The notes under the pieces were generated by a model. The model saw only the letters and a program-made list of their open reading frames with translations, was not told the DNA's origin and did not search any database. Positions 11,156 through 22,429 of a stretch of DNA of 64,000 bases are shown piece by piece (position 1 is the stretch's first letter; the number at the start of each line of letters is the position of its first letter). The stretch spans positions 1,178,501 through 1,242,500 of the forward strand of contig JBAJFG010000136.1 of the NCBI GenBank assembly GCA_037903475.1, given 5' to 3'. The position numbers were made by a program, and so were the translations under genes. Source of the DNA: Ancylostoma caninum (Eukaryota; Nematoda; Chromadorea; Rhabditida; Ancylostomatidae).

Positions 11156-11477
11156 GCCGCTATAGTCCTCGAGGACTGTAGCACCTTGCGTCGCCGTCGC
11201 CGGCGACTTTGAGGCCGATACGCATCGATTGTGGGCGGAGCGGCGGCGGAGGCCGCCGTCGCCGGCGACTGGCGATCGTCAACATCGGCGGCCGCCAATA
11301 TTGGCGACTGTGACGTCTGTGCTTATCGATTGGGATCCAACATTGGCGATCGGCGGCTGCCAATGTTGGCGACTGCGGCGTCGGTGCGTATCGATTGTGA
11401 GGGGTCACCAACATTGGCGGCCGCCGTCGCCGGCGACGGCGACGCAAGGTGCTATACTCCTCGAGGAGTATAGCGGC
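11156..11477. mobile_element. GC-rich MITE with ~52-bp terminal inverted repeats
   Basis: The left end GCCGCTATAGTCCTCGAGGA...CACCTTGCGTCGCCGTCGCC is mirrored at the right by GGCGACGGCGACGCAAGGTG...TCCTCGAGGAGTATAGCGGC. The inverted repeats are about 52 bp with two or three mismatches, and each end contains its own small palindrome (CCTCGAGG). The interior has repeated GGCGGCCGCC and CAACATTGGCGA motifs, also palindromic. No clear target duplication is visible. It has no coding capacity, and frames of 80-101 codons inside are due to GC-rich repeats. Confidence 0.8.
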
Positions 11478-12095
11478 TACCTAATTCTCATCATTTTAAA
11501 CAATCGATTTGGAGATTTTAACAAAAAAAAATGACGGAATTAACCGAATGTCGAACGAGTGTTGCCCTCTTGGATCGCCACCTAAAGAAGCCACTGAAGC
11601 AGCCTGTGACCAGGATCACAGAGCATCATTGTCATCCAGTATTGATTGTGCCTTCATCAGCGATCAGCTGTTGCCTTATGTCGCACCGCTCATCATCTCA
11701 TCCACGCCACATCACGTATGATAAGGCATAGGTGATATGGCTTTGATGAGGTGACGGGCAGTGCGGCGTGAGGCAAGGATTTTCGAGAAAAGCTATAGGT
11801 AGTCTTGTGTTTTATAAGAATCGGGTTCCGTAAAATGAAATATCACCGCTGGATCTAAAGAAACTGCATAACGTCTTGGGCGTGGCCTGGCACATCGCAC
11901 GGATCACATTTAGAGAAACTTTTGCGAAATTAATTATTCTTGTTTTTTTATCGTGAAAGTAGCCGTATCATTTGATAGAAATAGTTTCGAATTCAAGTTC
12001 CTCTAGAAGAAGTTATGGACGACAGATGAAAGTGACATCTCTTTGGAGAGTACTATGCTCTACTGTAGGTATATTTGCACACGTTTCTGTTTTAG
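11478..12095. other. Unannotated stretch, no supported gene
   Basis: A short plus-strand frame begins at 11531 (MTELTECRTSVALLD). It overlaps a second frame at 11509 and has no recognisable domain. I see nothing else between the MITE and the candidate exon at 12096. Confidence 0.35.
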
Positions 12096-12171
12096 TATAA
12101 GTGCAATGTTTAGTCTTTACCGTGAAGACTCTCTCGAAATCGACGATTACTACGTCAACGCTCTTAACTCG
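12096..12171 (+). CDS. Candidate short exon, unidentified gene
   Basis: An acceptor-like CGTTTCTGTTTTAG precedes 76 bp that read ISAMFSLYREDSLEIDDYYV and then NALNS, followed at once by a donor-like GTGAGC. The residue composition is protein-like. If real, the exon enters with one base completing a codon and leaves in phase 0. It is a single short block, the frame stays open beyond the donor, and no partner exon is certain. I do not recognise the protein. Confidence 0.3.
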
Positions 12172-13120
12172 GTGAGCAAAATTTTTGAAGGATTCTCTCA
12201 CATCAAATGTATTCTACTAAGAATGACTTGTTTGCCTACGCAGTCTGAGTTGATAATGAATTGCTCTGTAAGAGATACATATGTTCCAAGTACCGGGTGC
12301 GAAGTGTCAGCTATATATCGCTAGCACTAAATGTTTGTACCGAAGTAGTTCAATTCGTTAGAAATCCGTACTGAAGGTCTGACACGTGATCTGGTACAGT
12401 TTTTATGTCCCCTTAGCATAGTTTACCAGATGTTTCGGTTCCCTGAATTACACGATTTCTGTTGAACACCAGGCATTGGAGAACGAGAATTCAAGAATAA
12501 AAGTATCTATTTTTCACACTTGTACACATGCGGAGTGGATACTGCATCGAGAGTTGAAGGCAGTTTCATCTTCATTACGAAGGGACTTTCAGATGTAGAT
12601 ATTATTGCTAACTATTCCACCCCTTTTTTATTACTGCCATTTTTCATAACCTCATGCCGATGCTTAACGTTCTATCACGTCCGGATCCTGAAAGAGCTGT
12701 CATGTACTCACCACGCCTATCCGTGCTATCCGCTTTAGCGATCGGTTGTCTACTCCTCCCGTGATGTCCTATTGATGTTGCAATTATATGTATATGTATC
12801 TTAAGAGGTTTCACAAGAAATATACCCACTCCAGTTGCAATGCAGAACGATTATGCGAATCAAACAAACGCAGCTTTGCAGAGAGCGATGAACAAACTGC
12901 TACTGGAGCATGTAGTCGCGGAAGGTTACATGCACCAGGAATAGCAAGCCCACACCGAAGCGCATAAGCAGGATGAGAGGCCGAATCTGGTGAAACAGCC
13001 GAGGAGGACCGAATTATGCATGCTTCTTAAGACCACACTCTACTTCCTCTCCACCGTTTCTTGTTACTTCCTCTCCACCGTTTCTTGTGGAGCCGAGCTT
13101 CACCAAAAAGAAATACGCAG
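12172..13120. other. Unannotated stretch, no supported gene
   Basis: No motif-bearing frame or inverted repeat was found. A tandem duplication of about 26 bp (TACTTCCTCTCCACCGTTTC, twice) lies at 13037-13090, just before the mariner. Confidence 0.35.
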
Positions 13121-13122
13121 TA

Positions 13123-13990
13123 TTAGGGTGGTAAGAAAGTCCTGAGCCGTTTTGGACTTTTTTGCGCTTTATTTTATTACTCAGCCCACAGTGGAATTTG
13201 CTCAACAATATAATAGCCACAGTTAGTCACTGCTGTGTCCCACCTAATGGGCCGGTCAGCGTTCCCCTTCTTCCAGAACTGGGAAGACTGGAAGCCAAAG
13301 AAATCGCTGACCTCCGTTCCAACATGGTCAACTTTGGTGAATTTTTTCTTAGCCAGGAATGCCTCGAGGGGATGAAATAAGTGACAGTCAGAAGTGGCAA
13401 CGTCAGGAGAATACGGTAAGTGGGGAAGCGTGTCCCAACCCAGCTCCTCCTATTTTTCAGGGGTCCCTTAAGCAAAATGGGGCCTAGCGTCACCATGGCG
13501 TAGGTGTACAAGAAACTCGTCTTTGCCGTTTTTCTCAAACAGCATCCGCGACCTTCCGGAATTGATTGGCGTATGTGTTACTGATGACCTTGTATGTTTG
13601 CGGGAGCAGCTTACAATACGACATTCCTGGCGAATTCCAGAGGTAACAAAGGAAACACTTGTTTGGGTGGGGGTGCGATTTGGTGGATCTTCTGCTCGAC
13701 GGAGCCACATGGCAAGATGTATGTTAGAATCGTAGAGGACACAACTCTCATCTCCAGTAATTAGTTATTCCAGAAACTCCTTTCGGTGTGGTCAATGAAG
13801 GAAAAACTGATCTTGGGTAGGAGGACCTCTTTTGGAATTGACGTCGTAATTAAAGTGAGGAAAGCCAATTCGGCTATATATGCCCCGAGTTTGGTCTACG
13901 ATTACCACATTGTAGATCATGGGCACCGATCAATAATCAAAAGTTCTGGAACTTTCAAAAAATCGGCTCAAGACTTTCTTACCACCCTAA
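13123..13990 (-). mobile_element. Mariner-type transposon, internally deleted copy
   Basis: Inverted termini TTAGGGTGGTAAGAAAGTCC and GACTTTCTTACCACCCTAA are flanked by TA on both sides (13121-13122 and 13991-13992). The 868-bp length is well short of the ~1.3 kb usual for mariner. Minus-strand frames carry pieces of the transposase C-terminal part (Y-S-P-D-like, D-Y-H-L-F-like, then DFFG and a KKGNADRP-like tail) in several frames. It is inactive, missing a large part of the catalytic region. It shares both ends with the copy at 32585-33421 and its left end with 54764. Confidence 0.85.
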
Positions 13991-14069
13991 TACATGCGCA
14001 GTTATCCAAAGAATCCAGTGTAGTAAGAAGAGCCATCCATGATGATCTCCTTTACCCTTTATCATGCTT

Positions 14070-14200
14070 AAAGGCAGTGTCTCGCCTCATGATGGGTATC
14101 GAGATATCAACGGAATCTGATCCTAATAGACGTGCTGAATCCAATAATGTGCTTGAAATGTGAAAAAAACGGTAAAAAAAGCCAACTTTGATATTGAGCT
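14070..14200 (+). repeat. Dispersed repeat also found inverted at 30648-30790
   Basis: TTAAAGGCAGTGTCTCGCCT, GATATCAACGGAATCTGATC and ATGTGCTTGAAATGTG have counterparts in the reverse complement of 30648-30790. There is no coding potential and no clear ends. Its nature is unknown. Confidence 0.6.
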
Positions 14201-15114
14201 TGTGTGTAACTGTAGTGCCTACAAGTTTTTTTTGTGAAACTTTTATTGCAGCCTACTTTCTGCCTTCTATCGTCGCCCTCAGAGGCCTGCTAAAAGGTTG
14301 ACATGGCAAATTAGGCGTCTGGTGCGTCAGTCATCCGTCCATCCTTTGCTGGAATCTCGCCATTGTCAGAGGCAAAGAATGCAGAAACCGCACACTACCG
14401 AACACTACCTTACAGACGATTCACCTCGGAGTGATTATCGCGTTGCAGATACGCGCGCGAGCGGACCATTCCAACAGCTCAGATTCTCAGTTGAAAGGTT
14501 ATGTGCGGATGGTTTTTAGCGGTTGGCACGCAGCCTCTGTATTGGGTCCGCAACTTTACCGATAACTGCTTTCTAAATGCCATATACCCGCTATTCCACC
14601 GTTGTGTGTATACGAGAACCAGCCATCAAAAATGGAAAATACCTACACCTTCGTGTTCAGCGCGTCCAGTTATTTACGGAAATGTGGCAAATTTTGACTT
14701 TTCCTTGGTTTCGGACCACTTTGTCACGTTAAGTTCTATGATTGACCGAAAGTTGTTTACACAACAACCGGTATGAATAAGATAGGCCTATGATCACAGG
14801 ACCATATATGACGCTGCCAACTAATTTGTCCGCGTAAAAATGCAGGTTGGGAATGAATGGCCACAATCCGGACCGTTCGGGGCATGGCGCAGTGAAAATG
14901 AAATGGTGGCATAACTGGAAGCGTTCGGATTCTGCCATTCATTCTCTACTTTGCATTTTTGCGAGGACAAACTAGTTGGCAGCGTCATATATAGAAGGAA
15001 GGAGACGGGTAGGATATCTTTGTAACGAAGAGGAGGAACCAGGCGAACACGGATGAGGGTTGCACCGTCACAGATGGTGGAGAAGGTGATATAAAACGGG
15101 ACTATAGCTTCATC

Positions 15115-15240
15115 AGATGTACGTCGGCGCTCAGTAGGAGGAGAGTGCCACTGAACAGATGAACTCCTGTGAAAGTGTTGTGCCGGCTCCCATAGGTGGG
15201 TGAAACGGGTTGATCGCTGTGACCCATTTCCTCCTTGTAC
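15115..15240 (-). repeat. Two decayed minisatellite-core units
   Basis: Motifs GTCGGCGCTCAGTAGGAGGAG and GTGAAAGTGTTGTGCCGGC, followed by CCCATAGGTGGGTGAAACGG, match the reverse-oriented unit of the 9.4-kb array. Only about two units are seen, without recognisable element ends. Confidence 0.5.
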
Positions 15241-15244
15241 ACGA

Positions 15245-15775
15245 TGGGGTCCAAAAGCACCCGATACGATTTGAACGTGTAAGCATTGTAGAATATACAC
15301 GCAGAAGGACATCACCAATCGAACCCTTTCAGGGACAGTTTGACGGTGTCGCCAAGGGTAAGGTCCACAGTTATTACGGGCAAGATTAGTAGACCCTTAC
15401 GGTTGGATCTTTCCAACAGGATTTCCTCAGCTATCTGGTAGCTTGCGATTCCTTTGGAGCAATCAAACAATTTCTCTAGAGCAATTCTCAGAGCTGGTAG
15501 CAAACCCCCTGATGTCGTGAACTCTCCCTTCTGACTTCCTAGGATGATTCAAAATTTGCAGTGGAAGAGAAGAGAAGATTGTACTGTAACTGTCTGGAAA
15601 ACCGCAACAAACTTAAGCACCTAGCTAGAAATATATGTCGAGAAGGTCTCAGACCTTCTCGAAGCTCATCTGTGACAGTATTCCATTCAATGAGGAGGCA
15701 TAAGCAAAGCTAGTTCTACATCCAAATTTGTCATAAAGTGGATACGCGTACTGCAATGATTTTGCAAAAGGGTTA
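15245..15775. other. Unannotated stretch, no supported gene
   Basis: One inverted-repeat doublet (GAGAAGGTCTCAGACCTTCTC, about 15640-15661) forms a perfect short hairpin. No gene is supported. Confidence 0.4.
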
Positions 15776-15852
15776 AAAAGAACTGGGATCGAACCCGGCT
15801 AACATAGCTGGTTTTTATCGGCAATCACGCTAACTACTGCGCCATGAGCACA
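15775..15852 (-). ncRNA. tRNA-like pseudogene or SINE head
   Basis: On the minus strand, the A-box TGGCGCAGTAG (15844-15834) and B-box GGTTCGATCCC (15795-15785) are at tRNA spacing, and a T-run that could end Pol III transcription follows just downstream. The T stem pairs imperfectly and no good acceptor stem is seen. This points to a tRNA-derived repeat rather than a working tRNA. Confidence 0.5.
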
Positions 15853-16918
15853 TGTTTTTCCTGCCGATGGGTTCAGCAGAGACACATTGACTCGCGAGAT
15901 GCGCATCGATGTCGCGAAATTCTTGCGACATGTGTGCAGATGTCGCGAACCAGGTGGTAATGCGTTCGTATCTTGGCTGTCACGACATGGGGGGTTTATT
16001 ACCGGCTCAGGTGTTTGCAGAAGAAATTTGTTCGGTCGAAGTGGTTTGTGTCATTGAGACTAAATATTTCTTCTTTGAGCTAAAAAACTGCTGATGACCA
16101 GTCATTTCGGATAAAACGTCTCTTTCATACTTAGTAGAAGTCGCTTGCTCAGTTTTGATTTCTTTTCGAGCTTTAACTGAGTGGCAGGATAGGTAGCTGT
16201 CGGTTGCGCTAATTTTCACTGACTCATCGCTCCACTTCGCAGGCCTGAAACTCAAGCAAGCTATCGCTTTAGAAAAAAAAACTATAATACATTGCTCTTG
16301 TAGAAAAGATCAGCGATTTCGGATCATATTAGAGCTGCATCTAAAGGAAATTTGGAGAAAAGTGCATCCGAAAAAAAAGCGCAAGGGCTCATGTTAACAC
16401 CTTATACTATACATCCTTCAGAGATGTATATCCTGTCTTATAGTCTGTTTCGAACAAGCTGACTCTTGATGTTATTGTTGGAGATGTCTACCAACCTTAC
16501 ATCATACTGTAATTGCGCTCTAACACCACAACGTCGTACAGGGCACTTATGCGGTCAGAGATAATTGGGAGGCGAAACGACAATTTACTTTTCGTGAGAT
16601 ATCCCCACTCTTGACTTTGGACCTGCTATGATGTGGAAGCACTGTGAAACCATTAAGCAACCATTTGCAGGACTGCGGGACTCGTCTCGCTCATGATCCC
16701 GGGTACACAATTAAGTCGCCGTCTTGAACATGTTTCCAATGACTGCGCGCTTCATAGCAACCGGATGTGCTGAACAGGCATGTATCAAGATGTTTATACA
16801 GCTTTCTTTGCGGCGCCACTTTACTCTTACATTGCCTCTAGATAAGCTGATTTGGGTGTTTAGGAAGAGAAGCCAGCAGTACATTGGTTTCTCCCGTGTG
16901 AGCCTTATCTACTACGAC
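15853..16918. other. Unannotated stretch, no supported gene
   Basis: Only short overlapping frames without motifs. No repeats with recognisable ends were found. Confidence 0.35.
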
Positions 16919-17186
16919 CAGTGGCGGACGCAGAAAGTGGGCGGGAGGGGGGGGGGTGCGTGGAAAAAAGTGGAGTCTCCGCCGCTTTGGGGATAATAGA
17001 ATCCATAAAAATATTGATTGTAATAATGAATAATAAATAAAAATTATATCAAAAATAATAGTAGAAGTAAACGATCAAAAATAAACTAATACAAGATTTT
17101 TATTTGTATTGTAAAGTAATTTCAAAAATTTGGCGACCCATTCTTGCCCCCCCCCCCGCTCCCCCCTCGTTCTGCGTCCGCCACTG
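16919..17186. mobile_element. hAT-type MITE, copy A
   Basis: Terminal inverted repeats CAGTGGCGGACGCAG and CTGCGTCCGCCACTG (15 bp, perfect) bound 268 bp with G- and C-runs next to the ends and an AT-rich middle. The flanks ACTACGAC and AGTGCGAC match at 6 of 8 positions, consistent with an aged 8-bp hAT target duplication. A second copy (57871-58146) has the same ends and middle. Non-coding. Confidence 0.85.
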
Positions 17187-17398
17187 AGTGCGACTACTCG
17201 TCTAGTATACGGACACACTTGTCCATTTCGGAGTGTGTTAATGCAATTATACAGCAGACATTATACAGCAGACATATGTGCAGTACAAAATTGACAGACG
17301 GGCTAACACCAATGCTTCAATTCTGCTCATGAGGCAGATAGCGAGTACCGGAGCCAGCCGTTGACCCATCGCTAGACCTCTCTCTCACTTGAGCCTAC

Positions 17399-18060
17399 TT
17401 AGTACATACCAGACCACTTGAAGATGTTACAGTTGAGAAATTCTTTGATGAGAGTGAGCAGACGCGCCTTGCTCAGCTCATACGTCTCCATACCAGCCCC
17501 ATGCATATTGAGCATCTTAGATAGAGCCTGTAGAGCCTCGCTATTTCGCTCGTTAATGATATTGTGAGGTGACGTCAAATGACTCCACTGCGCTGCTGCT
17601 GTCAAATCTCACGTTGTGTAACTGCTCAATGAAGTGGTTTGTATTCGGCAAGTGAGATGGTATTTTACAAAAAATTGGACTCACGATTTTGTTGAGGTAC
17701 CATGAGATACTGTCAACTGGCCTCCTAAGCAACTCATGCATGATTAGCCTGATTTTGTATGTTTCCGTTGACATTGATTGCTGGTCGTCCGGCACAAGTT
17801 TATGTGTCTTTATGAGACTGTAGAACACTGGAAAGGTGGCCGTATCGAGCTTGAATCGGCTTAGAAAGCGTGCATCGAGACCAGAAGATCTTTCCACAGC
17901 CGTTCAGACGTCGTTCAAACCTTTGCACTGAGTTTGGCGTCTCTGACTCCGTGGAGGCCTGTTGCAACTTTGCGGCGAGTAGATCCCTCAATTCTTTTTA
18001 GAATCGAAAATGATGGTCTAGGTCAGGAGTACCCCAGGATGCGAGCAACCCCGCGAAATC
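17399..18060 (-). mobile_element. Penelope-like element reverse transcriptase fragment
   Basis: Minus-strand frames give FPVFYSLIKTHKLVPDD, then Y-K-I-R-L-I, then PVDSISWYLNKIVSPIF, IPSHLPNTNHFIEQL and VESFDVTSQYH. After a frame change they give ALSKMLNMHGAGMETY and LTLIKEFLNCNIFKWSG. The order KTHK, K-R-x-I, S-W-x-L and ESFDVT is the Penelope-like reverse-transcriptase signature. Frame shifts and lost glycines (the usual S-N-C-G-G-P block is altered) mark it as dead. The N-terminal part lies towards 18060, and no GIY-YIG domain is present here. Confidence 0.8.
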
Positions 18061-18064
18061 ATGT

Positions 18065-19135
18065 CTGAATCTCTGATCATCGACCAGCCGCCTCATAGCC
18101 TGCGCATTAAGCTTAGCATTCCCTATGATGTTGCCGCGTTATGCAAGCGTAGAAGACTCCCATGTCAGGCACTCCCGGCCTTACAGCGTTTCTTTATAGA
18201 GATTTGCAGGATTGCTGAATATAAGTTCGCTGAATATAAGTTTATACTAGAAAGAATTAATTGCTGTGAAAGCATGTAACCACTATGTAGAGATAGGCAT
18301 GTTTCAGATTTGTTAAGCAAGAACACGACAGTCATTCGCTGATGCAATTACAGGCATTTCCGCTTCGGAAACCAGGCAATTATAGTGCATCTGTATGCAC
18401 TGAACAAGAGGTTTACGGCGAAGCCATATGTAGTAATAGATCCACTCTCCTAAATGTGCCTGCTGCTGAAGGCTCGTTTATCTCCTTTCTTCTTCCCTTC
18501 CACTATAAATATGGGGACCGTGGTAAGGGGTCATGGTGGTAAGTTGAACCTCAATGCTTACAACTACGCTTGTTCAGGCCATTGTTGGCTTTATGCATGT
18601 GCGAAGAGCAGACCTCACGCTCATGCGAGCTAATCGCCTTTTCATGATGCGAAAATAGTTAAAGAAGATAGCGAGAGAGCAGAGGTGACGTAGAATGATG
18701 TAAGTGAAGTGTCTCGCTTTGCTTTGGATCCATTCGCCTCCTATTTGCAAAGCATTGGAAGGTGGTCAGCTCACATCAGCGCGATGAACTCTTCTCGTCG
18801 CACACGCGTGCTCCCAGAACTGGGTTGGACAGGGATGATTTGATATGCTATCCTATGTGGATATGAGATGGCAAGCAATCTTCATTATCGCGTTGTGAAT
18901 ATTGAGATCCAACTCACCCCCATGACACTTTACTTCGGATCTTGATGACAATCTCCACCATAATTTGATTTCTTTAGGAACACCGCCTAAATTTGTATAT
19001 GAATTTCTCCATAAGGAACTTGTGCTGCATGCTGACTTACCAATGGATAGTGATGCGATTAGTGATGGTTTTGATTGCGATGTAGGTTCAATTTCTTACG
19101 CTCATTATTCCACCAACGAAAGTATAACGTACACA
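18065..19135. other. Mostly unannotated; one weak exon-like stretch
   Basis: After TTTCTTTAG at about 18971-18979 a plus-strand frame reads GTPPKFVYEFLHKELVLHAD and continues for about 30 residues before merging into the fold-back element. It is protein-like, but there is no convincing donor and I cannot name it. Otherwise no gene is supported. Confidence 0.3.
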
Positions 19136-19137
19136 TA

Positions 19138-20707
19138 CAGTGCGTTTCATAATTATAGGGACACCCGATTTTTCGCTGTAGCGAGCTTCACCGTGAACCA
19201 ATCGACCTGATTTTTTCTTTATTCAATTCAGGATGTGAAATAACCTCTAGAGACATATTTTCCGTTAACATCATCAATATATAAGATTTTTTATAGAGAA
19301 AGATAGAGAAACCAGTGTTTTAAAATTATAGGGACACTTGGACTTGATGAAACGATTTACCCAGAAAACGGAATCTGTCAGTGCAGTTGTTACCAGTAGG
19401 TTATTCCCTATCCATTGCTAATCCGAACCTTCGGTTCTTCAAACTGGTGAAGGTGTTCCAGATGAGGTTCGGCCCAACATCGACCTTAGTTTCTTGAACT
19501 GTGCTTTAAAGTTTTTTAGCATAAAAGTTCCAGACGCACTAAGCATGGAACCATCTAGAATTTGTCGTAGAGCCATTTTCCGCTAGAAATGAGTTTTATA
19601 AGCGCTTTTCAAGTACAAGGCGTCGAGTTTGTGGCACCTTTATCGTGCTGTGGTGCCTTGACCCACGGGGATAACTGCACTTTCTTGAACCAAAGCAAAC
19701 TTTTGTCAACGATAACCACTCAGATGTGATGTAGAATGATCACACAGGATTTGATGAGTGCCTCTATGTTGAATTCTATTTGATACAAAGGCGATGAACA
19801 ACTTACGCCGTGCACGACATGACATGCTCGAACAAGCCATTTCGCCTCCCAATTACCGTCTTGGGAAACTAATTCATTTCTCCAGAAATGTTATCTGATC
19901 TTACGAAAGAGAGAGATTTTGATCGATTCATACAGAAAAGAGGCCTTATTGAAGAATTGAGACCACAATTATGTTTCCTTTTTATGATGGGATTTAGGAG
20001 GCGACTGTGTGCAGTGTCGATTGGATCTCGTGCATGTCGTAGGCTGTTCATCGCCTTTCTATCAACTAGAATTCAACATAGAGGCATTTATCAAATCCTG
20101 TGTGATCATTCTACATCACATCTGAGTGGTTATCGTTGAAAAAAGTTTGCTTTGGTTGAAGAAAGTGCAGTTATCCCCGTGGGTCAAGGCACCACAGCAC
20201 GATAAAGGTGCCACAAACTCGACGCCTTGTACTTGAAAAGCGCTTATAAAACTCATTTCTAGCGGAAAATGGCTCTACGACAAATTCTAGATGGTTCCAT
20301 GCTTAGTGCGTCTAGAACTTTTATGCTAAAAAACTTTAAAGCACAGTTCAAGAAACTAAGGTCGATGTTGGGCCGAACCTCATCTGGAACACCTTCACCA
20401 GTTTGAAGAACCGAAGGTTCGGATTAGCAATGGATAGGGAATAACCTACTGGTAACAACTGCACTGACAGATTCCGTTTTCTGGGTAAATCGTTTCATCA
20501 AGTCCAAGTGTCCCTATAATTTTGAAACACTGGTTTTTCTGTCTTTCTCTATAAAAATCTTATTTATTGATGATGTCAATGGAAAATATGCCTCTAGGGG
20601 TTATTTCACATCCCGAATTGAATAACGAAAAAATCAAATTGATTGATTCACGGTGAAGCTCGCTACAGCAAGAAAATAGGGTGTCCCTATAATTATGAAA
20701 CGCACTG
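19138..20707. mobile_element. Fold-back Tc1-like element with ~0.7-kb inverted arms
   Basis: Ends CAGTGCGTTTCATAATTATA and TATAATTATGAAACGCACTG are flanked by TA on both sides (19136-19137 and 20708-20709). The left arm (19138 to about 19850) is mirrored by the right arm (about 20000-20707) with few mismatches. Examples are TGGTGAAGGTGTTCCAGATG against CATCTGGAACACCTTCACCA, and GGTGCCTTGACCCACGGGGA against its complement. Only about 150 bp lies between the arms. It has no transposase. Total length (1570 bp) and arm length recall the C. elegans fold-back element Tc4. Short frames in the arms are by-products. Confidence 0.9.
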
Positions 20708-20737
20708 TATTGTTGCGTTCTGCTTTTTTCAGCGCTG

Positions 20738-20991
20738 CTTGACCTGTTAATGCCCTCGCAGTCAGATGAAGTGGGGTCGACGCAGTTCTTACTTAACAGT
20801 GGACTGCTTACTAATCCTCCTTCCAGTTACAGAGCTGCAGCGCGCTCTCCATCTCAGTGGACCCTCTGCTCAGTATCCTCGACCCATGTCTACAAAAGAT
20901 CCAGTTGCGGAAAAGTTTCGCGCAATAAAAAGGAATTTGCTTTCTCTGGTACGGCCAGATGCAACGAGAGCGAATTCAAAAAAAAACTGTG
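20738..20991 (+). CDS. Candidate exon or exon pair, unidentified gene
   Basis: A strong acceptor GCTTTTTTCAG precedes a block that reads LLDLLMPSQSDEVGSTQFLL in one frame. From about 20865 another frame reads GPSAQYPRPMSTKDPVAEKF and RAIKRNLLSLVRPDATRANS, ending at a possible donor (CTGTGG|GTAAAT). Both halves look coding, so either a one-base error or decay joins them or a small intron lies between (a CCTTCCAG is present at about 20819-20826). I do not recognise the protein. It directly follows the fold-back element. Confidence 0.35.
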
Positions 20992-21755
20992 GGTAAATGA
21001 AGGAAGGGAATGAAAATGATGAGAACAAAATGTTTCAAGTTCTCATATCTTATGACACAATTCATAAGAACAGTTTTATAAGAACTGTTGAGGCTGAACG
21101 GTCGTTGGGACAGCGTCGCTGCCACGCGTGTGCACATGTCAATGCAAGACAATGAAACACGATTTGAACACTGCCATCAACAAAGTATAGCAAAATCAAG
21201 GCTTGAGTAAATTGCTTGAGTGAAATAAGGACAGTTTATACTTGGTTGCGTGCGTAAGATGTGCGCATCCATTTGCGAGGAATTTTCCGTGAAGGATGGT
21301 CAAAGCGGCATGTGCATCCTCTATGAAAACAGCGCGCGGCCTCGTGCCCGTAAAATGTCTTTTCTACGAAAAGCGATAGATCCCAGGTGTTCGATCAAAA
21401 ATATATCTCATTAATTACACATTGTAAGCGACCTGTATCGCATTCAGTGGAAAATGTAGATTTTGATACCACCTTGTGAACTCTGAGGGCAATTTACACT
21501 GTATGCTTGCGACTGACGCGCGTGCGTCTATACGAGAAAGAATAGGGCCTAGTCGCATAGCAGTCGTATCGCAGTCACAGCACAGACGCGCGTTTACGGC
21601 CTCGCGGCGGCCGCGCGTTCTTTTCATTGAGGATGTAAATACATGCCGTGTTGACCTGTGTTCATGGGGAATCCCTTGCAAATGGATGCGTGCAACTATT
21701 GTGCGACTGATTAATTGTAATGAATTACTTTTTACATTTCACACCGGTCCTATCA
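20992..21755. repeat. Region sharing a dispersed repeat with 44820-45045
   Basis: The blocks AATGATGAGAACAAAATGTT, CAAGTTCTCATATCTTA, GAACGGTCG and GCGTGTGCACATGTCAATGC (about 21010-21150) parallel 44840-45045. The rest of the stretch has no gene or repeat that I can define. A GC-rich tract (GCCTCGCGGCGGCCGCGCG) lies at about 21600. Confidence 0.45.
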
Positions 21756-21975
21756 ATTATGCCAGAAGTGTTGTAAGAGCAAATAGTGAAGAGGAGCGGT
21801 GATAAAACGCAACCTTGTGGAACACCGCTGAGGCATTTTTCATGGTGGATTAGGATTCATTGACCCTGACTTGGAAAGTGCGTTCGGAAAGAAAGTTAGA
21901 AATCCATTTGATAGTTTTGGGATTAATGCCAATTTCGACCAGCCGTATCTCTTATATAAAGAATGGTAGCGTATT
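21755..21975 (-). mobile_element. CR1/Jockey-type LINE reverse transcriptase fragment
   Basis: The minus strand reads EIRLVEIGINPKTIKWISNF and LSERTFQVRVNES, a block found in CR1/Jockey reverse transcriptases between motif A and the catalytic FADD. It then decays into V-F-H-K-V-A in place of the usual SGVPQGSVLGP. It is a short dead fragment. Confidence 0.65.
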
Positions 21976-22210
21976 GATTTTCATTTTGCAGACGGTGAGA
22001 GTCCCTCTGTTTCCATAACCTTTCATCATATGAAAAAGCGCATAGACATTGATGGAGGGTGGATGCGACGAGAACCAATTAGTGGATAACGCGAAACGGG
22101 AGTGCGCAGACAGCACCTTCGGCCCTGCGATTTCATCACTATTCCATACGCTCCCCATGGAGTCAACAAATCTCTCATGACTGATTTGCTGCAAGACCCG
22201 CGTCTAGCAG

Positions 22211-22378
22211 CCTCACAGGCTGAGATATGAGATAGTGTTCAGAAGAATATACGGAGCAGGATAAGACCAAGCATATAATTAGTCAAAATTTTTGCCTCAC
22301 AGGCTCCAGATCAGATAGTGTTTACAGGAATATACGGAGCAGGATAAGACCCAGCATATAATTAGTCAGAATTTTGAA
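22211..22378. repeat. Tandem duplication, 84-bp period, two units
   Basis: GCCTCACAGGCT...GATAGTGTT...AATATACGGAGCAGGATAAG...CAGCATATAATTAGTCA occurs at 22210 and again at 22294 with few changes. It lies at the edge of the following minisatellite. Confidence 0.8.
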
Positions 22379-22429
22379 TAACTTCTTGGTTCCTTCCATC
22401 GCTCGCAAAATTTACAATGGGTACGGGTG

